In this document: positions 5,122-12,855 of the stretch, in pieces
Numbering within the stretch: position 1 is the stretch's first letter
Layout of the letters: every line of letters starts with the position of its first letter
From: a virus
Virus record (IMG/VR): IMGVR_UViG_3300009130_000014
Span: 1 to 64,000 of that record
DNA: 64,000 bases
Reading direction: 5' to 3' (one strand)
Made by a program: the position numbers and the translations under genes
The notes under the pieces: generated by a model
Told to the model about the DNA's origin: nothing
Database searches by the model: none
Seen by the model: only the letters and a program-made list of their open reading frames with translations

Positions 5122-5413
5122 TATAGGATTTATACCACATGGAACATACTTACTAGTACAGGTTCCGAATGAGTATTATGAAGGTAAAGCTGATATTGTA
5201 GTTAATGAAGCTACAAGAAAAGCTCAAAGAAGAGAATACATTGAAAGAGGGGATAAGATGAAAGTTGCAGCAATCGGGGAAGACTGTAAATTTGTTGAAG
5301 TTAATGATTATGTAGCAATACACGCCAGAGGTATGATGGAGGTAGAGCTAGATGATTTTGATGAACCCTTCATCTTAGTAAGAGAAAGTGAGATATTAGG
5401 TAAATTCGCTTAA
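5114..5413 (+). CDS. GroES-like co-chaperonin, 99 aa
   Basis: The length (99 aa) matches GroES/Cpn10 (about 97 aa), and the order of elements fits: an N-terminal strand GTYLLVQVP, a polar segment where the GroES mobile loop would be (residues about 24-45), then KVAAIGED, a 'VEVNDYVAIHA' strand corresponding to the 'VKVGDxVLF' stretch, and a C-terminus PFILVRESEILGKF corresponding to 'YLIMREDDILA'. Phage co-chaperonins such as T4 gp31 pair with host GroEL to fold the major capsid protein, and the same role is inferred here. Divergent, so a structure prediction is needed for certainty. Its stop overlaps the next start (TAATG). Confidence 0.65.
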   Translation: MSNIGFIPHGTYLLVQVPNEYYEGKADIVVNEATRKAQRREYIERGDKMKVAAIGEDCKFVEVNDYVAIHARGMMEVELDDFDEPFILVRESEILGKFA

Positions 5414-5532
5414 TGGAAGCTTTAGAGTTTTTTGCTTACAACTTCCTCCACTTTCGTGTGGAGGGAGATACCTTATTAGTAAACGAGGGAGGAATTTGGC
5501 TCCCTGTGCAATCATTAGAAGGAACAGAATGA
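5413..5532 (+). CDS. Small protein, 39 aa, coupled to both neighbours
   Basis: The start ATG (5413) overlaps the TAA of the GroES-like gene, and its TGA overlaps the next ATG (ATGA at 5529-5532). This double overlap is strong evidence for translation. The peptide has an aromatic N-terminus (FFAYNFLHF) and an acidic C-terminus. No function can be assigned. Confidence 0.6.
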   Translation: MEALEFFAYNFLHFRVEGDTLLVNEGGIWLPVQSLEGTE

Positions 5533-5834
5533 ATAATTTTATAAAACTATTGAGATATCACTTCCTTAAGAGGAATGGCTTATTGATAAATATTATAGGA
5601 ATTTCTACTATCGTGTTATTATGGAATGTGTCTTTTGCAATAAATATATTTCTAGCATTAATAGGTGTGATGTTACTTGTTTTTCTCTTCGTATCGTTCA
5701 ATCAAATAGAAGATATTAAAAAAGGAGCTAAATTAGAAAAAGTAAATAAGGATAGCTTAAATACAATGTTAAAATATCCTACTACTTATCACTACGAATT
5801 AAAATATTTATATGAACTTGCAAGAAGCTTATAA
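5529..5834 (+). CDS. Small inner-membrane protein, 101 aa
   Basis: I chose the ATG at 5529 rather than a start further upstream because it overlaps the stop of the 39-residue gene. There are two adjacent hydrophobic segments (about residues 19-35 and 36-57) and a positively charged N-terminus (RYHFLKRN), suggesting both ends in the cytoplasm, followed by a polar tail of about 40 residues. No family is recognised. Its location far from the lysis genes argues against it being the main holin. A role in host takeover at the membrane is possible but unsupported. Confidence 0.65.
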   Translation: MNNFIKLLRYHFLKRNGLLINIIGISTIVLLWNVSFAINIFLALIGVMLLVFLFVSFNQIEDIKKGAKLEKVNKDSLNTMLKYPTTYHYELKYLYELARSL

Positions 5835-6081
5835 TATAACAATCAAAAAGGAATTGACAGAACAAGAATCTTTGGATTTGGTTAAATTTTATATTAAAAC
5901 TTTAAAAAATAAAAATATAGAAGCAAAAATTCCATCAACTTATATCACAAATTCTCCTGCGTCTATGTTTATTTATAGAAGAGAAATGGAGTATTTATTA
6001 AGAATGGCGCATTATGCTAGAATATTTATTAAAGCTTTATATGAAGAACCGGAGAACATTACCGTAAAAACTTATGGGTAA
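5812..6081 (+). CDS. Hypothetical protein, 89 aa
   Basis: A helical, mixed-charge protein with no membrane segment or metal-binding motif. It overlaps the upstream membrane-protein gene by 23 bases and the RepL-like gene by 8 bases, placing it inside the same coupled block. The middle (KNKNIEAKIPSTYITNS) and C-terminus (RIFIKALYEEPENI) give no recognisable family. Function unknown. Confidence 0.7.
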   Translation: MNLQEAYNITIKKELTEQESLDLVKFYIKTLKNKNIEAKIPSTYITNSPASMFIYRREMEYLLRMAHYARIFIKALYEEPENITVKTYG

Positions 6082-6523
6082 ATTACAACATATTGAAGAA
6101 GCTATAGATAAAAGATCCGGAGAGGTCATTATAACAAAAAAGACATTTGCTGTAAAGAGTAAGAATAAGCAAGAGTTTTTTATGGTATTTCTTTCAGGAC
6201 TAAATGCTATATGCGAACTTACTAGGCCTAGTGATATAAAGATATTAGCTTGTATGTGTGAAAGAGCTGAATATAACACAGGAGCAGTAAGGTTAACTTC
6301 AGAGGATAGAAAACAATTAGTAGATAAATTAAAAATAACATCTCAAGCATTTTCTAATTCGTTATCAAGATTAAAAGATACAGGATTAGTAACTGGTGAA
6401 AGAGGTATGTATGAGGTAAATCCTCAACATTTTTGGAAAGGTGAGACTAACGAAAGAGAAAGATTATTGAAAGCAAAGACAATGAATCTTTTAATAAAAT
6501 ACGACGAAGATGAAGAAAAATGA
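6074..6523 (+). CDS. RepL-like replication initiator, winged helix
   Basis: A 149-residue protein with a winged helix-turn-helix in the order expected for the RepL plasmid replication family: a helix around FFMVFLSGLNAICEL, then RPSDIKILACMCE, a recognition region 'KLKITSQAFSNSLSRLKDTG', and the wing ending in GMYEVNPQHFWKG, which corresponds closely to the 'GVYxINPxxFWKG' signature of RepL. Such proteins bind an origin and recruit host replication factors, and related proteins occur in Bacteroides phages and phage-plasmids. It overlaps the phosphoesterase gene by 14 bases. A plain transcription regulator is the main alternative. Confidence 0.7.
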   Translation: MGKLQHIEEAIDKRSGEVIITKKTFAVKSKNKQEFFMVFLSGLNAICELTRPSDIKILACMCERAEYNTGAVRLTSEDRKQLVDKLKITSQAFSNSLSRLKDTGLVTGERGMYEVNPQHFWKGETNERERLLKAKTMNLLIKYDEDEEK

Positions 6524-7214
6524 TAATATATTAGTAATCAGTGACTTACATGCTCCTTATCATCATAAGGATGCAATAGCCTTTCTGGCTCATATAAAAA
6601 AGAAGTATAAGCCTACCAGAATTGTAAATGTAGGAGACGAAGTAGATTATCATGCTTTATCTTTTCATGCATCTGATCCAGACTTAGATTCTGCAGGGGT
6701 AGAATTAGAAAGAGCAGCATTTACTATGCAGCAATTAGAAAAATTATTTCCTGAAATGGACTTAGTTCATTCTAATCATGGAAGTATGGTGTATAGAAAG
6801 GCTAAGGTAAATGGAATGCCTCGTCATGCTCTAAAAGGATATAATGAAATATTAGGAGTAGGGGAAGGATGGAAATGGCACTCTGAAATTAAAATAGAAA
6901 TTAAAGGGTGTAAACCTATTTATGTATGTCACGGAAAGAAGAAAAATAGCGAAACATATGCAAGATCTCTCGGGTGTAATGTAATTCAAGGACATTATCA
7001 TGAAGATTTTAGAATAGGTTATGTTAATACACCAGGAGGTATAATATGGGGAATGAATGTAGGGTGCTTAATTGACGATGAAGAGCTTGCTTTTGAGTAT
7101 AATAAAATTAATCCTAATAAACCTATGTTAGGTGCCGCTATGATTATCAAAGGGAAGCCTCAATTAATTCCGATGATTTTAGACGATAAAGGAAACTGGG
7201 ATGGAAAGATCTAA
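6510..7214 (+). CDS. Calcineurin-like metallophosphoesterase
   Basis: A 234-residue single-domain enzyme with the full motif set of the superfamily: SDLH (D12, H14), GDEVD (42-46), the SNHG motif corresponding to GNHE (N89, H90), H141 in CHGKK, and GHYH (H162, H164). These residues bind two metal ions and cleave phosphoester bonds. Phage members are often annotated as DNA repair exonuclease-like or as nucleotide/RNA phosphatases. The substrate here cannot be told from sequence. Its place next to a RepL-like initiator makes a nucleic-acid role plausible. Confidence 0.85.
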   Translation: MKKNDNILVISDLHAPYHHKDAIAFLAHIKKKYKPTRIVNVGDEVDYHALSFHASDPDLDSAGVELERAAFTMQQLEKLFPEMDLVHSNHGSMVYRKAKVNGMPRHALKGYNEILGVGEGWKWHSEIKIEIKGCKPIYVCHGKKKNSETYARSLGCNVIQGHYHEDFRIGYVNTPGGIIWGMNVGCLIDDEELAFEYNKINPNKPMLGAAMIIKGKPQLIPMILDDKGNWDGKI

Positions 7215-7365
7215 TAGCGTAAAGTACATGTTTTATGATATAGATGATTTATTCACAGATACTTACGCTATTAAAAGAGAATACGAAAAAGAAAATGTAT
7301 ATTTGTCACATGATATATACTTTCTAGAAAATGGTAATTATATGACTATATTTAAAATATTATAA
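7201..7365 (+). CDS. Small hypothetical protein, 54 aa
   Basis: A frame of 54 codons overlapping the end of the phosphoesterase gene by 14 bases and ending one base before the next ATG. The peptide is acidic-aromatic (FYDIDDLFTDTY, DIYFLENGNY), typical of many small phage proteins. The tight packing supports translation. No family is recognised. Confidence 0.55.
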   Translation: MERSNSVKYMFYDIDDLFTDTYAIKREYEKENVYLSHDIYFLENGNYMTIFKIL

Positions 7366-7366
7366 T

Positions 7367-7723
7367 ATGAACCTAACTACCAAAGTAACAAGAATAACAC
7401 ATATTAAATATTGGATAAAATTATGGAATGGTAATTTAAACCTAACTAATAAGGAAGAAGAGCTGTTATCTGAAATATTATATAGAATTATGGAATTAAA
7501 AGATAATGGTCTTGAAGAACCTTATATTTCAGATTTAGCATTTAGTATTAAATCCATGGGAGAAATTAAAGATAAACTCAATTTATCTAAACAATCTTTG
7601 TTTAATTATAAAAAGGGACTAATAAATAAAGGTGTGTTAATTAAAACAGAAACTGGGATAAAAATATCTCAAAAAATGATTCCTTGTAAAACTGTAACAT
7701 TTAAATTTGATTATGGAGAATGA
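7367..7723 (+). CDS. Winged-helix DNA-binding protein, 118 aa
   Basis: The second half holds a helix-turn-helix-like stretch (IKDKLNLSKQSLFNYKKGLI) followed by a probable wing (KGVLIKTETGIKIS), a pattern seen in replication or transcription regulators. The N-terminal half is helical and basic. A role as a middle-gene regulator or replication accessory is inferred from the fold and its closeness to the RepL-like gene. No specific family is assigned. Confidence 0.6.
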   Translation: MNLTTKVTRITHIKYWIKLWNGNLNLTNKEEELLSEILYRIMELKDNGLEEPYISDLAFSIKSMGEIKDKLNLSKQSLFNYKKGLINKGVLIKTETGIKISQKMIPCKTVTFKFDYGE

Positions 7724-7979
7724 AATAAGTAATTTAAAACCTGTATCACCACAAGAACTCAATAGAAGTGATAGAAGAAAGAAATTAAAGTTTTTAAAAG
7801 AAGAACTTAAAAAACATAATAAGAAAAAACCTTCTGTAGATATTGAAGAGGTGGATGAGGATAAACAAGAAGCTCGTATTATGGAAATACAAAGATGGGC
7901 TACACATACAGGAGTTTTAATGCGTAAAATACAAGAATTAGATGAGTTTAAAAGGAATAATAAAAGGAGCAACAAATAG
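7713..7979 (+). CDS. Basic, coiled-coil hypothetical protein, 88 aa
   Basis: The ATG at 7713 is used, giving an 11-base overlap with the upstream gene. The first half is strongly basic (RSDRRKKLKFLKEELKKHNK), the second half helical with alternating charge and a basic end (FKRNNKRSNK). It may bind nucleic acid. It overlaps the zinc-binding gene downstream by 38 bases, an unusually long overlap. No family is recognised. Confidence 0.65.
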   Translation: MENEISNLKPVSPQELNRSDRRKKLKFLKEELKKHNKKKPSVDIEEVDEDKQEARIMEIQRWATHTGVLMRKIQELDEFKRNNKRSNK

Positions 7980-8172
7980 AGCTCTTAAGGAAGTAGGGGC
8001 TCTAGGTAAAGATATAATTGAAACAGGTAATGAAAGAATGAAGATATGTACAGAATGTGATATCTTTGACCCTGAATTAATTAAATGTGATTCTCGTAAA
8101 GGGGGATGTGGTTGTTATATGAAAACTAAAGTATTAGTTAAAGAAGCTAAATGTCCAAAAAGTAAATGGTAA
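7942..8172 (+). CDS. Small zinc-ribbon-like protein, 76 aa
   Basis: The C-terminal half has six Cys in the pattern ICTEC, then IKC, then GCGCYMKTK, then AKCP, and ends in PKSKW. This CxxC...C...CGC...C arrangement is shared by small uncharacterised proteins of Bacteroidetes and their phages that end in 'CPxxKW', and points to a bound zinc ion. The N-terminus is a basic helix. It overlaps the previous gene by 38 bases. The function is unknown; a nucleic-acid or protein-binding accessory role is plausible. Confidence 0.7.
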   Translation: MSLKGIIKGATNRALKEVGALGKDIIETGNERMKICTECDIFDPELIKCDSRKGGCGCYMKTKVLVKEAKCPKSKW

Positions 8173-8173
8173 T

Positions 8174-8488
8174 ATGGAAAAGATTAACAAAATCCCTTTT
8201 ATAATAGAAACATCAGCAGGCCTTATGTATTCAGAGCAAAGAGGTTTTACTCATGCAGAATATTATTCTAGAATGGAACATTATAATTCAAAATACAATC
8301 TTAGAAGAGAAAGCGACCCTAAAGAAGAAAATGAATTGTACCCTAAAATATATAGTAATATACGTGGATATAATGTCATTAAAGAAAAAGGGGGTGAATA
8401 TGAATACATGACGTACGAAGAATTTGACAAAGAGTTTCCTGGTTTTATAAAATATGAGAGAAATGGTAAGAAATCAACAGAAAGTTAG
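8174..8488 (+). CDS. Hypothetical protein, 104 aa
   Basis: A soluble protein, Tyr/Glu-rich, with no catalytic motif that I can identify (for example FTHAEYYSRMEHYNSKYN, EYMTYEEFDKEFPGF). It starts one base after the zinc-ribbon gene and overlaps the small Cys-rich gene at 8463 by 26 bases. Function unknown. Confidence 0.7.
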   Translation: MEKINKIPFIIETSAGLMYSEQRGFTHAEYYSRMEHYNSKYNLRRESDPKEENELYPKIYSNIRGYNVIKEKGGEYEYMTYEEFDKEFPGFIKYERNGKKSTES

Positions 8489-8594
8489 ATTCTGCGAAAT
8501 CAGACCAAAAGTTTGCGATGGAGAATGTGAAATATGCAAAGATAGAAGACCTGCCAAAAGAACAAGAGGTAAAAGAACAAAAAATGAAAGATAA
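8463..8594 (+). CDS. Small Cys-rich basic protein, 43 aa
   Basis: A frame from the ATG at 8463 to TAA at 8594 encodes C11, C18, C22 and C25 (FCEIRPKVCDGECEICKDRR), followed by a very basic tail (PAKRTRGKRTKNER). Four closely spaced Cys suggest a zinc knuckle, and the tail suggests RNA or DNA binding. It overlaps the upstream gene by 26 bases and the first paralogue by 11 bases. This explains the bases that would otherwise form an odd, low-complexity N-terminal extension of the first paralogue. Confidence 0.5.
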   Translation: MVRNQQKVRFCEIRPKVCDGECEICKDRRPAKRTRGKRTKNER

Positions 8595-8988
8595 ATATTA
8601 CACACCAGAAGCAAAAGAACTGCATATTGATTTTGAGTTTGAGTACAGTAGGAATGGAGTATGGTATGAAGAAGTAATAAACGACTTATACGATGCTTAT
8701 GATGTATGGAAAGATCATGAAGCAGGCAGACATCCTATCAGAGTCAAATACTTAGATCATGCGGATATAGAAAGCTTAGGATTTGAAATCTATGATTATG
8801 ATGATATGGATTCTTTTTCTAATGGTAATATTACGATAGAAGTAAATGGTTACACTAATGAGTTAATAGTTGAGATATGGACCAGAGCAAATACAATAGA
8901 TAAAAGTCCTGAAATGGTTTTTAAAGGTACTATCAAGAACAAAAGTGAACTTAAGAAAATATTAAAGCAGATAGGTTATGGAGGATAA
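8584..8988 (+). CDS. Tandem paralogue 1, 134 aa
   Basis: The start at 8584 (MKDKYYTPEAKELH) is chosen because the two following paralogues begin with the same KYYTP motif. A start at 8518 would add 22 residues translated from bases better explained by the 8463-8594 gene. Shared blocks are KYYTP...FHxxFEYE at the N-terminus, 'RVKYLDxxDIESLGFE' in the middle and 'KNKSELKKILKQI' at the C-terminus. Proteins of this type recur in Bacteroidetes phages without known function. The fold looks like a small alpha-beta domain. Confidence 0.7.
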   Translation: MKDKYYTPEAKELHIDFEFEYSRNGVWYEEVINDLYDAYDVWKDHEAGRHPIRVKYLDHADIESLGFEIYDYDDMDSFSNGNITIEVNGYTNELIVEIWTRANTIDKSPEMVFKGTIKNKSELKKILKQIGYGG

Positions 8989-9430
8989 GTATTACACACC
9001 TACTATTGATGAATTTCATGTAGGATTTGAGTATGAACTTTATGATGATCACGCATGTGAAGGTATGTCTGATTATTATGAGGGAGAAGTTAGAACTTGG
9101 TCTAAAGAAGTATTCTATCGTTTACTACACCCTAATCATAAAGGAAATGGTGGCCATGTGGCTTGGAAAATGGATAACCTATTATCTTCTATTGAAAAAG
9201 GGGACATTAGAGTAAAATACCTAGACAGAGAAGACATTGAAAGTTTAGGGTTTGATCTTCGTTCAGAGGATGAGTTTTATTCTAAAGATAATAAGTATAA
9301 CATCTACACAGGTAATAAAAACATAGAGATTTATTCAGAAGGAGTATGTTTTATAGGAAGAATTAAAAACAAATCAGAATTAAAGAGGATACTTAAACAA
9401 ATTAAAGATGAAGAAGTACTATACACCTGA
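8978..9430 (+). CDS. Tandem paralogue 2, 150 aa
   Basis: The second member of the three-gene family. It has EDKYYTPTIDEFHVGFEYE at the N-terminus, RVKYLDREDIESLGFDL in the middle and IKNKSELKRILKQI at the end. Compared with paralogues 1 and 3 it carries a longer insert after residue 25 with several His and Trp (HPNHKGNGGHVAWKM). It overlaps its neighbours by 11 and 23 bases, so the three are probably co-translated. Function unknown. Confidence 0.8.
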   Translation: MEDKYYTPTIDEFHVGFEYELYDDHACEGMSDYYEGEVRTWSKEVFYRLLHPNHKGNGGHVAWKMDNLLSSIEKGDIRVKYLDREDIESLGFDLRSEDEFYSKDNKYNIYTGNKNIEIYSEGVCFIGRIKNKSELKRILKQIKDEEVLYT

Positions 9431-9815
9431 ATTAGAAGAATTCCATGAAGGATTTGAGTATGAGAAACTAATTCTAGGAACACGTTGGAATGAAGAAATT
9501 TGGGATGCTATATCTAGTTTTGATTATTCTGAGTTATACGACTTTGATGTTAAAGATTGTAGAGTCAAATACTTAGACAGAGAAGATATTGAAAGCTTAG
9601 GTTTTGAGTTGTACATATCTAAAAGTGACTACACTATTTACAAAGGTAAAGGGAAATGTTCTTTATTTAAAAACGTGTACTTAGACTTAGAAGAAGGTAT
9701 GACTGTTGAAATTCATAATAACGAAGATTTTGAAGACCATGCAACTGCTTTCTATGGAACCATCAAAAACAAAAGCGAATTAAAGAGAGTTTTAAAAATG
9801 ATAACTTATGAGTAA
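9408..9815 (+). CDS. Tandem paralogue 3, 135 aa
   Basis: The third member of the family: KKYYTPELEEFHEGFEYE, RVKYLDREDIESLGFEL and IKNKSELKRVLKMI. The nearly identical REDIESLGF block in paralogues 2 and 3 points to a fairly recent duplication, with the region between the blocks free to diverge. It overlaps the next gene by 8 bases. Function unknown. Confidence 0.8.
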   Translation: MKKYYTPELEEFHEGFEYEKLILGTRWNEEIWDAISSFDYSELYDFDVKDCRVKYLDREDIESLGFELYISKSDYTIYKGKGKCSLFKNVYLDLEEGMTVEIHNNEDFEDHATAFYGTIKNKSELKRVLKMITYE

Positions 9816-10374
9816 TTTTAACGTAGATGATAATTTTTGGAATATTCACCCTGAATTAAAAATAGCAGGGGAATTTAAATCTTTATATACTTCAGATAAA
9901 AGTAGGAATAAGGCTAATTCTAGTAAGTTAGCATGGGCAATACTACTTATATGGGATAGAGAAAGTAGATATTATAATCTCCCGGAAGAAGGAGAAGATA
10001 ACAAAATAGATTTAATCTTTGATGAACATTATGGAGATGTAACATATTATAAGAAAAATAAAGAGAAGGTATTAAGCTTACGTGATTACTACTTAAAGAT
10101 TACGGAAACGATAGCCCAAAGAACACTCAGGGGGATAGAAGAGAAATTAAGCGAGAGACATAGATTTCTTAGAAAGACTCCTTATGATGACGGAGACCCT
10201 ATTACTGATGTAGGAGAGTGGGCTAAAAGAATTGATACTATAGATAAGATGATGGAAAGAACTGAGAAGATATATAATTTATACGAAAAAGCAAGAAAAG
10301 TTGTAGAGCAAGAGCAACAAACGAATGTTATGGGAGACGCTCAAGAATCATTAAGCGATGGAGGTGAAATATGA
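9808..10374 (+). CDS. Candidate small terminase or packaging accessory, 188 aa
   Basis: A largely helical protein with a charged C-terminal half (RGIEEKLSERHRFLRK, then EKIYNLYEKARKVVEQEQQ), located two genes upstream of terL with 4-base overlap to the IHF-like gene. Its size, helical nature and position suit a small terminase subunit, but no sequence motif proves it, and crAss-like small terminases are poorly defined. Alternatively it is a conserved crAss protein of other function. Confidence 0.45.
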   Translation: MSNFNVDDNFWNIHPELKIAGEFKSLYTSDKSRNKANSSKLAWAILLIWDRESRYYNLPEEGEDNKIDLIFDEHYGDVTYYKKNKEKVLSLRDYYLKITETIAQRTLRGIEEKLSERHRFLRKTPYDDGDPITDVGEWAKRIDTIDKMMERTEKIYNLYEKARKVVEQEQQTNVMGDAQESLSDGGEI

Positions 10375-10604
10375 AAGAGTTTTATAGAGAATTATCTGAA
10401 AAATATAATAAACCTGTTGAAGAGATCAGAAAGATATGTGAGTCTCAATTTGAATTTACTAAAGAAGTCATTCAATCAGGTGAAGATAAGCAAGTCAGGC
10501 TACAGTATTTAGGTTTATTTCAGGTAAAGCCTGGACGTAGAGAAACTGTAAGAAAGAGAAGAGAAAGGATTAAATTATATAGAGATGGAGCCAAAAAGGC
10601 ATGA
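10371..10604 (+). CDS. IHF/HU-like DNA-bending protein, 77 aa
   Basis: The stretch KQVRLQYLGLFQVKPGRRE followed by a basic arm (TVRKRRERIK) matches the central 'vrxxgFGxFxvrxR' strand of the HU/IHF family, preceded by two helices. crAss-like phages commonly carry IHF subunit genes beside the packaging genes. The protein probably bends DNA during packaging or at promoters. It overlaps the terL start by 20 bases and the upstream gene by 4. At 77 residues it is shorter than typical HU (about 90). Confidence 0.65.
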   Translation: MKEFYRELSEKYNKPVEEIRKICESQFEFTKEVIQSGEDKQVRLQYLGLFQVKPGRRETVRKRRERIKLYRDGAKKA

Positions 10605-12855
10605 TAAAATAGTAAAAAATGCTAACTTCATACACGATATAGAAAAGTATCATCCTTTATCACTTAAGTATAAAAGATACTGGAAAATGATGAAGAGAAG
10701 GTGCATAGAGGGTTATTGGAGTGAAGGTAAGTGGATGCCGGGTCAGCTTTACTATTATATCAACTTTGGAAGAATATTAATGCATGTTAAAGGGTCTAAG
10801 ACTAAAACAGTAGGTAGGCCCTTTTTACGTGATGTAGAATGGGAAAAGGCTTATGTATATATAGAAGCAAAAGGATTTTCAGGCTTTAAAGAAAGTGACA
10901 TAACATGTTCTAGATGGGTTGAAGAAATAAATAACTTAGCAGGAGAAGAGGCTAAATCTCATCTAGAAGATCTTATATCAAGAGGTAAGATAACTGAAAC
11001 AGAAGTACTTAACCCTGAACAATTTCCTGATAATCCTAAGCTTAAACCTTTTGAAGCCGCAAGAACTTTTTTAAGGAAAATACATCATACTGATTTAGGT
11101 AAGCCTTTATATAAAAATACTGCTAAGAATGTAGTGGATTTAGAGTGCAGAAGAATAGGAAAAAGTTATTTCGCAGGAAACGGTCTTATTAATCATAACT
11201 TTTTATTTGATGGGGCAACAGATTATGATGTATACCTAGATGCTATAAAACAAGGATTGCCTTTTTCTAGTGAGACTTTAGTAGGAGCTATAGATGCAAA
11301 ATATACTAAAGATTTATTATCTAAATGTCAATTAGGTTTAGATAATTTACCTGGGTCTATGACAGTAGGGGGTTCTTATTATCCTAGTCCTTTATCTAAA
11401 AAATGGAGAGGCTCGTTTGCTCCTTCTAAATACATAGAATCTGCGTATGATGTAAAGGTGAGCGGAGGATGGATCACTAAAGGGTCAAGATCTAAGGTTC
11501 ATAATAGATCATTTGCTGATAATCCGTTAGCAGGTAATGGTACAGGGCCTAACTTAGTAATACTTGAGGAATATGGATTCATGACAAACCTTATTGATTC
11601 TTTAGGTGCAATGAAAGATGCTACTTATGAAGGATCTGATAAATTCGGGGTTATATGGATGACAGGTACGGGGGGAGAAGGAGATTCTGCTGCTATCTCA
11701 GATGCAAAAGAAGTATTCTATGATCCCCATAACTATGACTGCCTTGCTTTTGAAGATATATGGGAAGAATCTGGAGATATAAGTTATTTTGTACCTTATC
11801 AAATGAGACTTGATGAATACAGAAACGATGAAGGCGTTATTGATCAAGATAGAGCCCTTAAGCAAATATCTAAGAAAAGAGATAAGCTTAAAAGTGGTAA
11901 GTCTAAAAAAGCATTGTATAGTGAAATGCAAAACAATCCACTTACCCCTAGTGAAGCCTTTATGATAGATGATACTAATATATTCCCTGTAGCAGAGTTA
12001 AAGGAACATAAAAACTGGTTAAGATCTGCTAGTGAAACCGATTCTTTTGTTAAGGGTCAATGCGGTGAGTTAGTATGGGTGCAAGGAGAGAAGGAATCAG
12101 AACTTCAATGGAAACCTGATTTAAATAATAACTTAACTCCTACATCTTTTCCTGTACGAAAAGGAGATAAAATAAATGGATGTATTCAAATATGGGAACA
12201 TCCTCAGAAAATAGGAGATAACATACCTCATGGATTATATATAGCAGGTACTGACCCTTATGATCAAGATCAGGCTGCTAATTCTGCTTCATTAGGTTCA
12301 ACATTTATTTATAAAACATTTCATACAAGTGATGGGATATATGACTGGCCTGTAGCAGAATACACAGGAAGACCTGCTACTGTATCTGAACATCATGAAA
12401 ATATAAGAAAGTTATTATTATACTATAACGCTCGTGATTTATATGAAAATGAGAGAAATAGTTTAAAGATGCACTTTGAACATAAAAATTCTTTATATTT
12501 GCTTAGTAAGACTCCAACTATACTTAAAGCAACAGAAGGTTCTAAAGTTCAAAGACAATACGGTATACATATGACGAAACATATTAAAACAGAGTTAGAA
12601 ATATATTTAAGAGATTGGTTAATAGAAGACAGAGGAGATGGTAAGTTAAATTTACATACAATCTATAGCCCTGCTTTACTAGAAGAATTAATTAGATATA
12701 ATGATACAGGGAACTTTGATAGAGTTATTGCATTTATGTTAGTAATTTTACACAGGTTACAAAATCATAAAATAAAAGTAACCGAAGTCAAAAAAGAAAA
12801 GGAGCAGGATCCGTTCTTAATTAGAGCGTTTAAAGGTAAGTTTTATGGAAAGTAG
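10585..12855 (+). CDS. terL: Terminase large subunit (TerL)
   Basis: A 756-residue packaging motor and headful nuclease. ATPase domain: Walker A-like CRRIGKS (residues 188-194), Walker B LVILEE (324-329) with the catalytic Glu. Nuclease (RNase H-like) domain: IAGTDPYDQD with D557, E632 in MHFEH and D712 in NFDRVIAF as the likely acidic metal ligands. crAss TerL proteins are similarly long and have the same motif order. It docks on the portal encoded directly downstream, whose gene overlaps by 11 bases. The protein cuts concatemers and drives DNA into the prohead. Confidence 0.93.
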   Translation: MEPKRHDKIVKNANFIHDIEKYHPLSLKYKRYWKMMKRRCIEGYWSEGKWMPGQLYYYINFGRILMHVKGSKTKTVGRPFLRDVEWEKAYVYIEAKGFSGFKESDITCSRWVEEINNLAGEEAKSHLEDLISRGKITETEVLNPEQFPDNPKLKPFEAARTFLRKIHHTDLGKPLYKNTAKNVVDLECRRIGKSYFAGNGLINHNFLFDGATDYDVYLDAIKQGLPFSSETLVGAIDAKYTKDLLSKCQLGLDNLPGSMTVGGSYYPSPLSKKWRGSFAPSKYIESAYDVKVSGGWITKGSRSKVHNRSFADNPLAGNGTGPNLVILEEYGFMTNLIDSLGAMKDATYEGSDKFGVIWMTGTGGEGDSAAISDAKEVFYDPHNYDCLAFEDIWEESGDISYFVPYQMRLDEYRNDEGVIDQDRALKQISKKRDKLKSGKSKKALYSEMQNNPLTPSEAFMIDDTNIFPVAELKEHKNWLRSASETDSFVKGQCGELVWVQGEKESELQWKPDLNNNLTPTSFPVRKGDKINGCIQIWEHPQKIGDNIPHGLYIAGTDPYDQDQAANSASLGSTFIYKTFHTSDGIYDWPVAEYTGRPATVSEHHENIRKLLLYYNARDLYENERNSLKMHFEHKNSLYLLSKTPTILKATEGSKVQRQYGIHMTKHIKTELEIYLRDWLIEDRGDGKLNLHTIYSPALLEELIRYNDTGNFDRVIAFMLVILHRLQNHKIKVTEVKKEKEQDPFLIRAFKGKFYGK

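Noticed and set aside
8518-8583. 22-codon N-terminal extension of the first tandem paralogue
   Set aside because: The paralogues start at the KYYTP motif, and these bases are better explained by the overlapping four-Cys gene 8463-8594.
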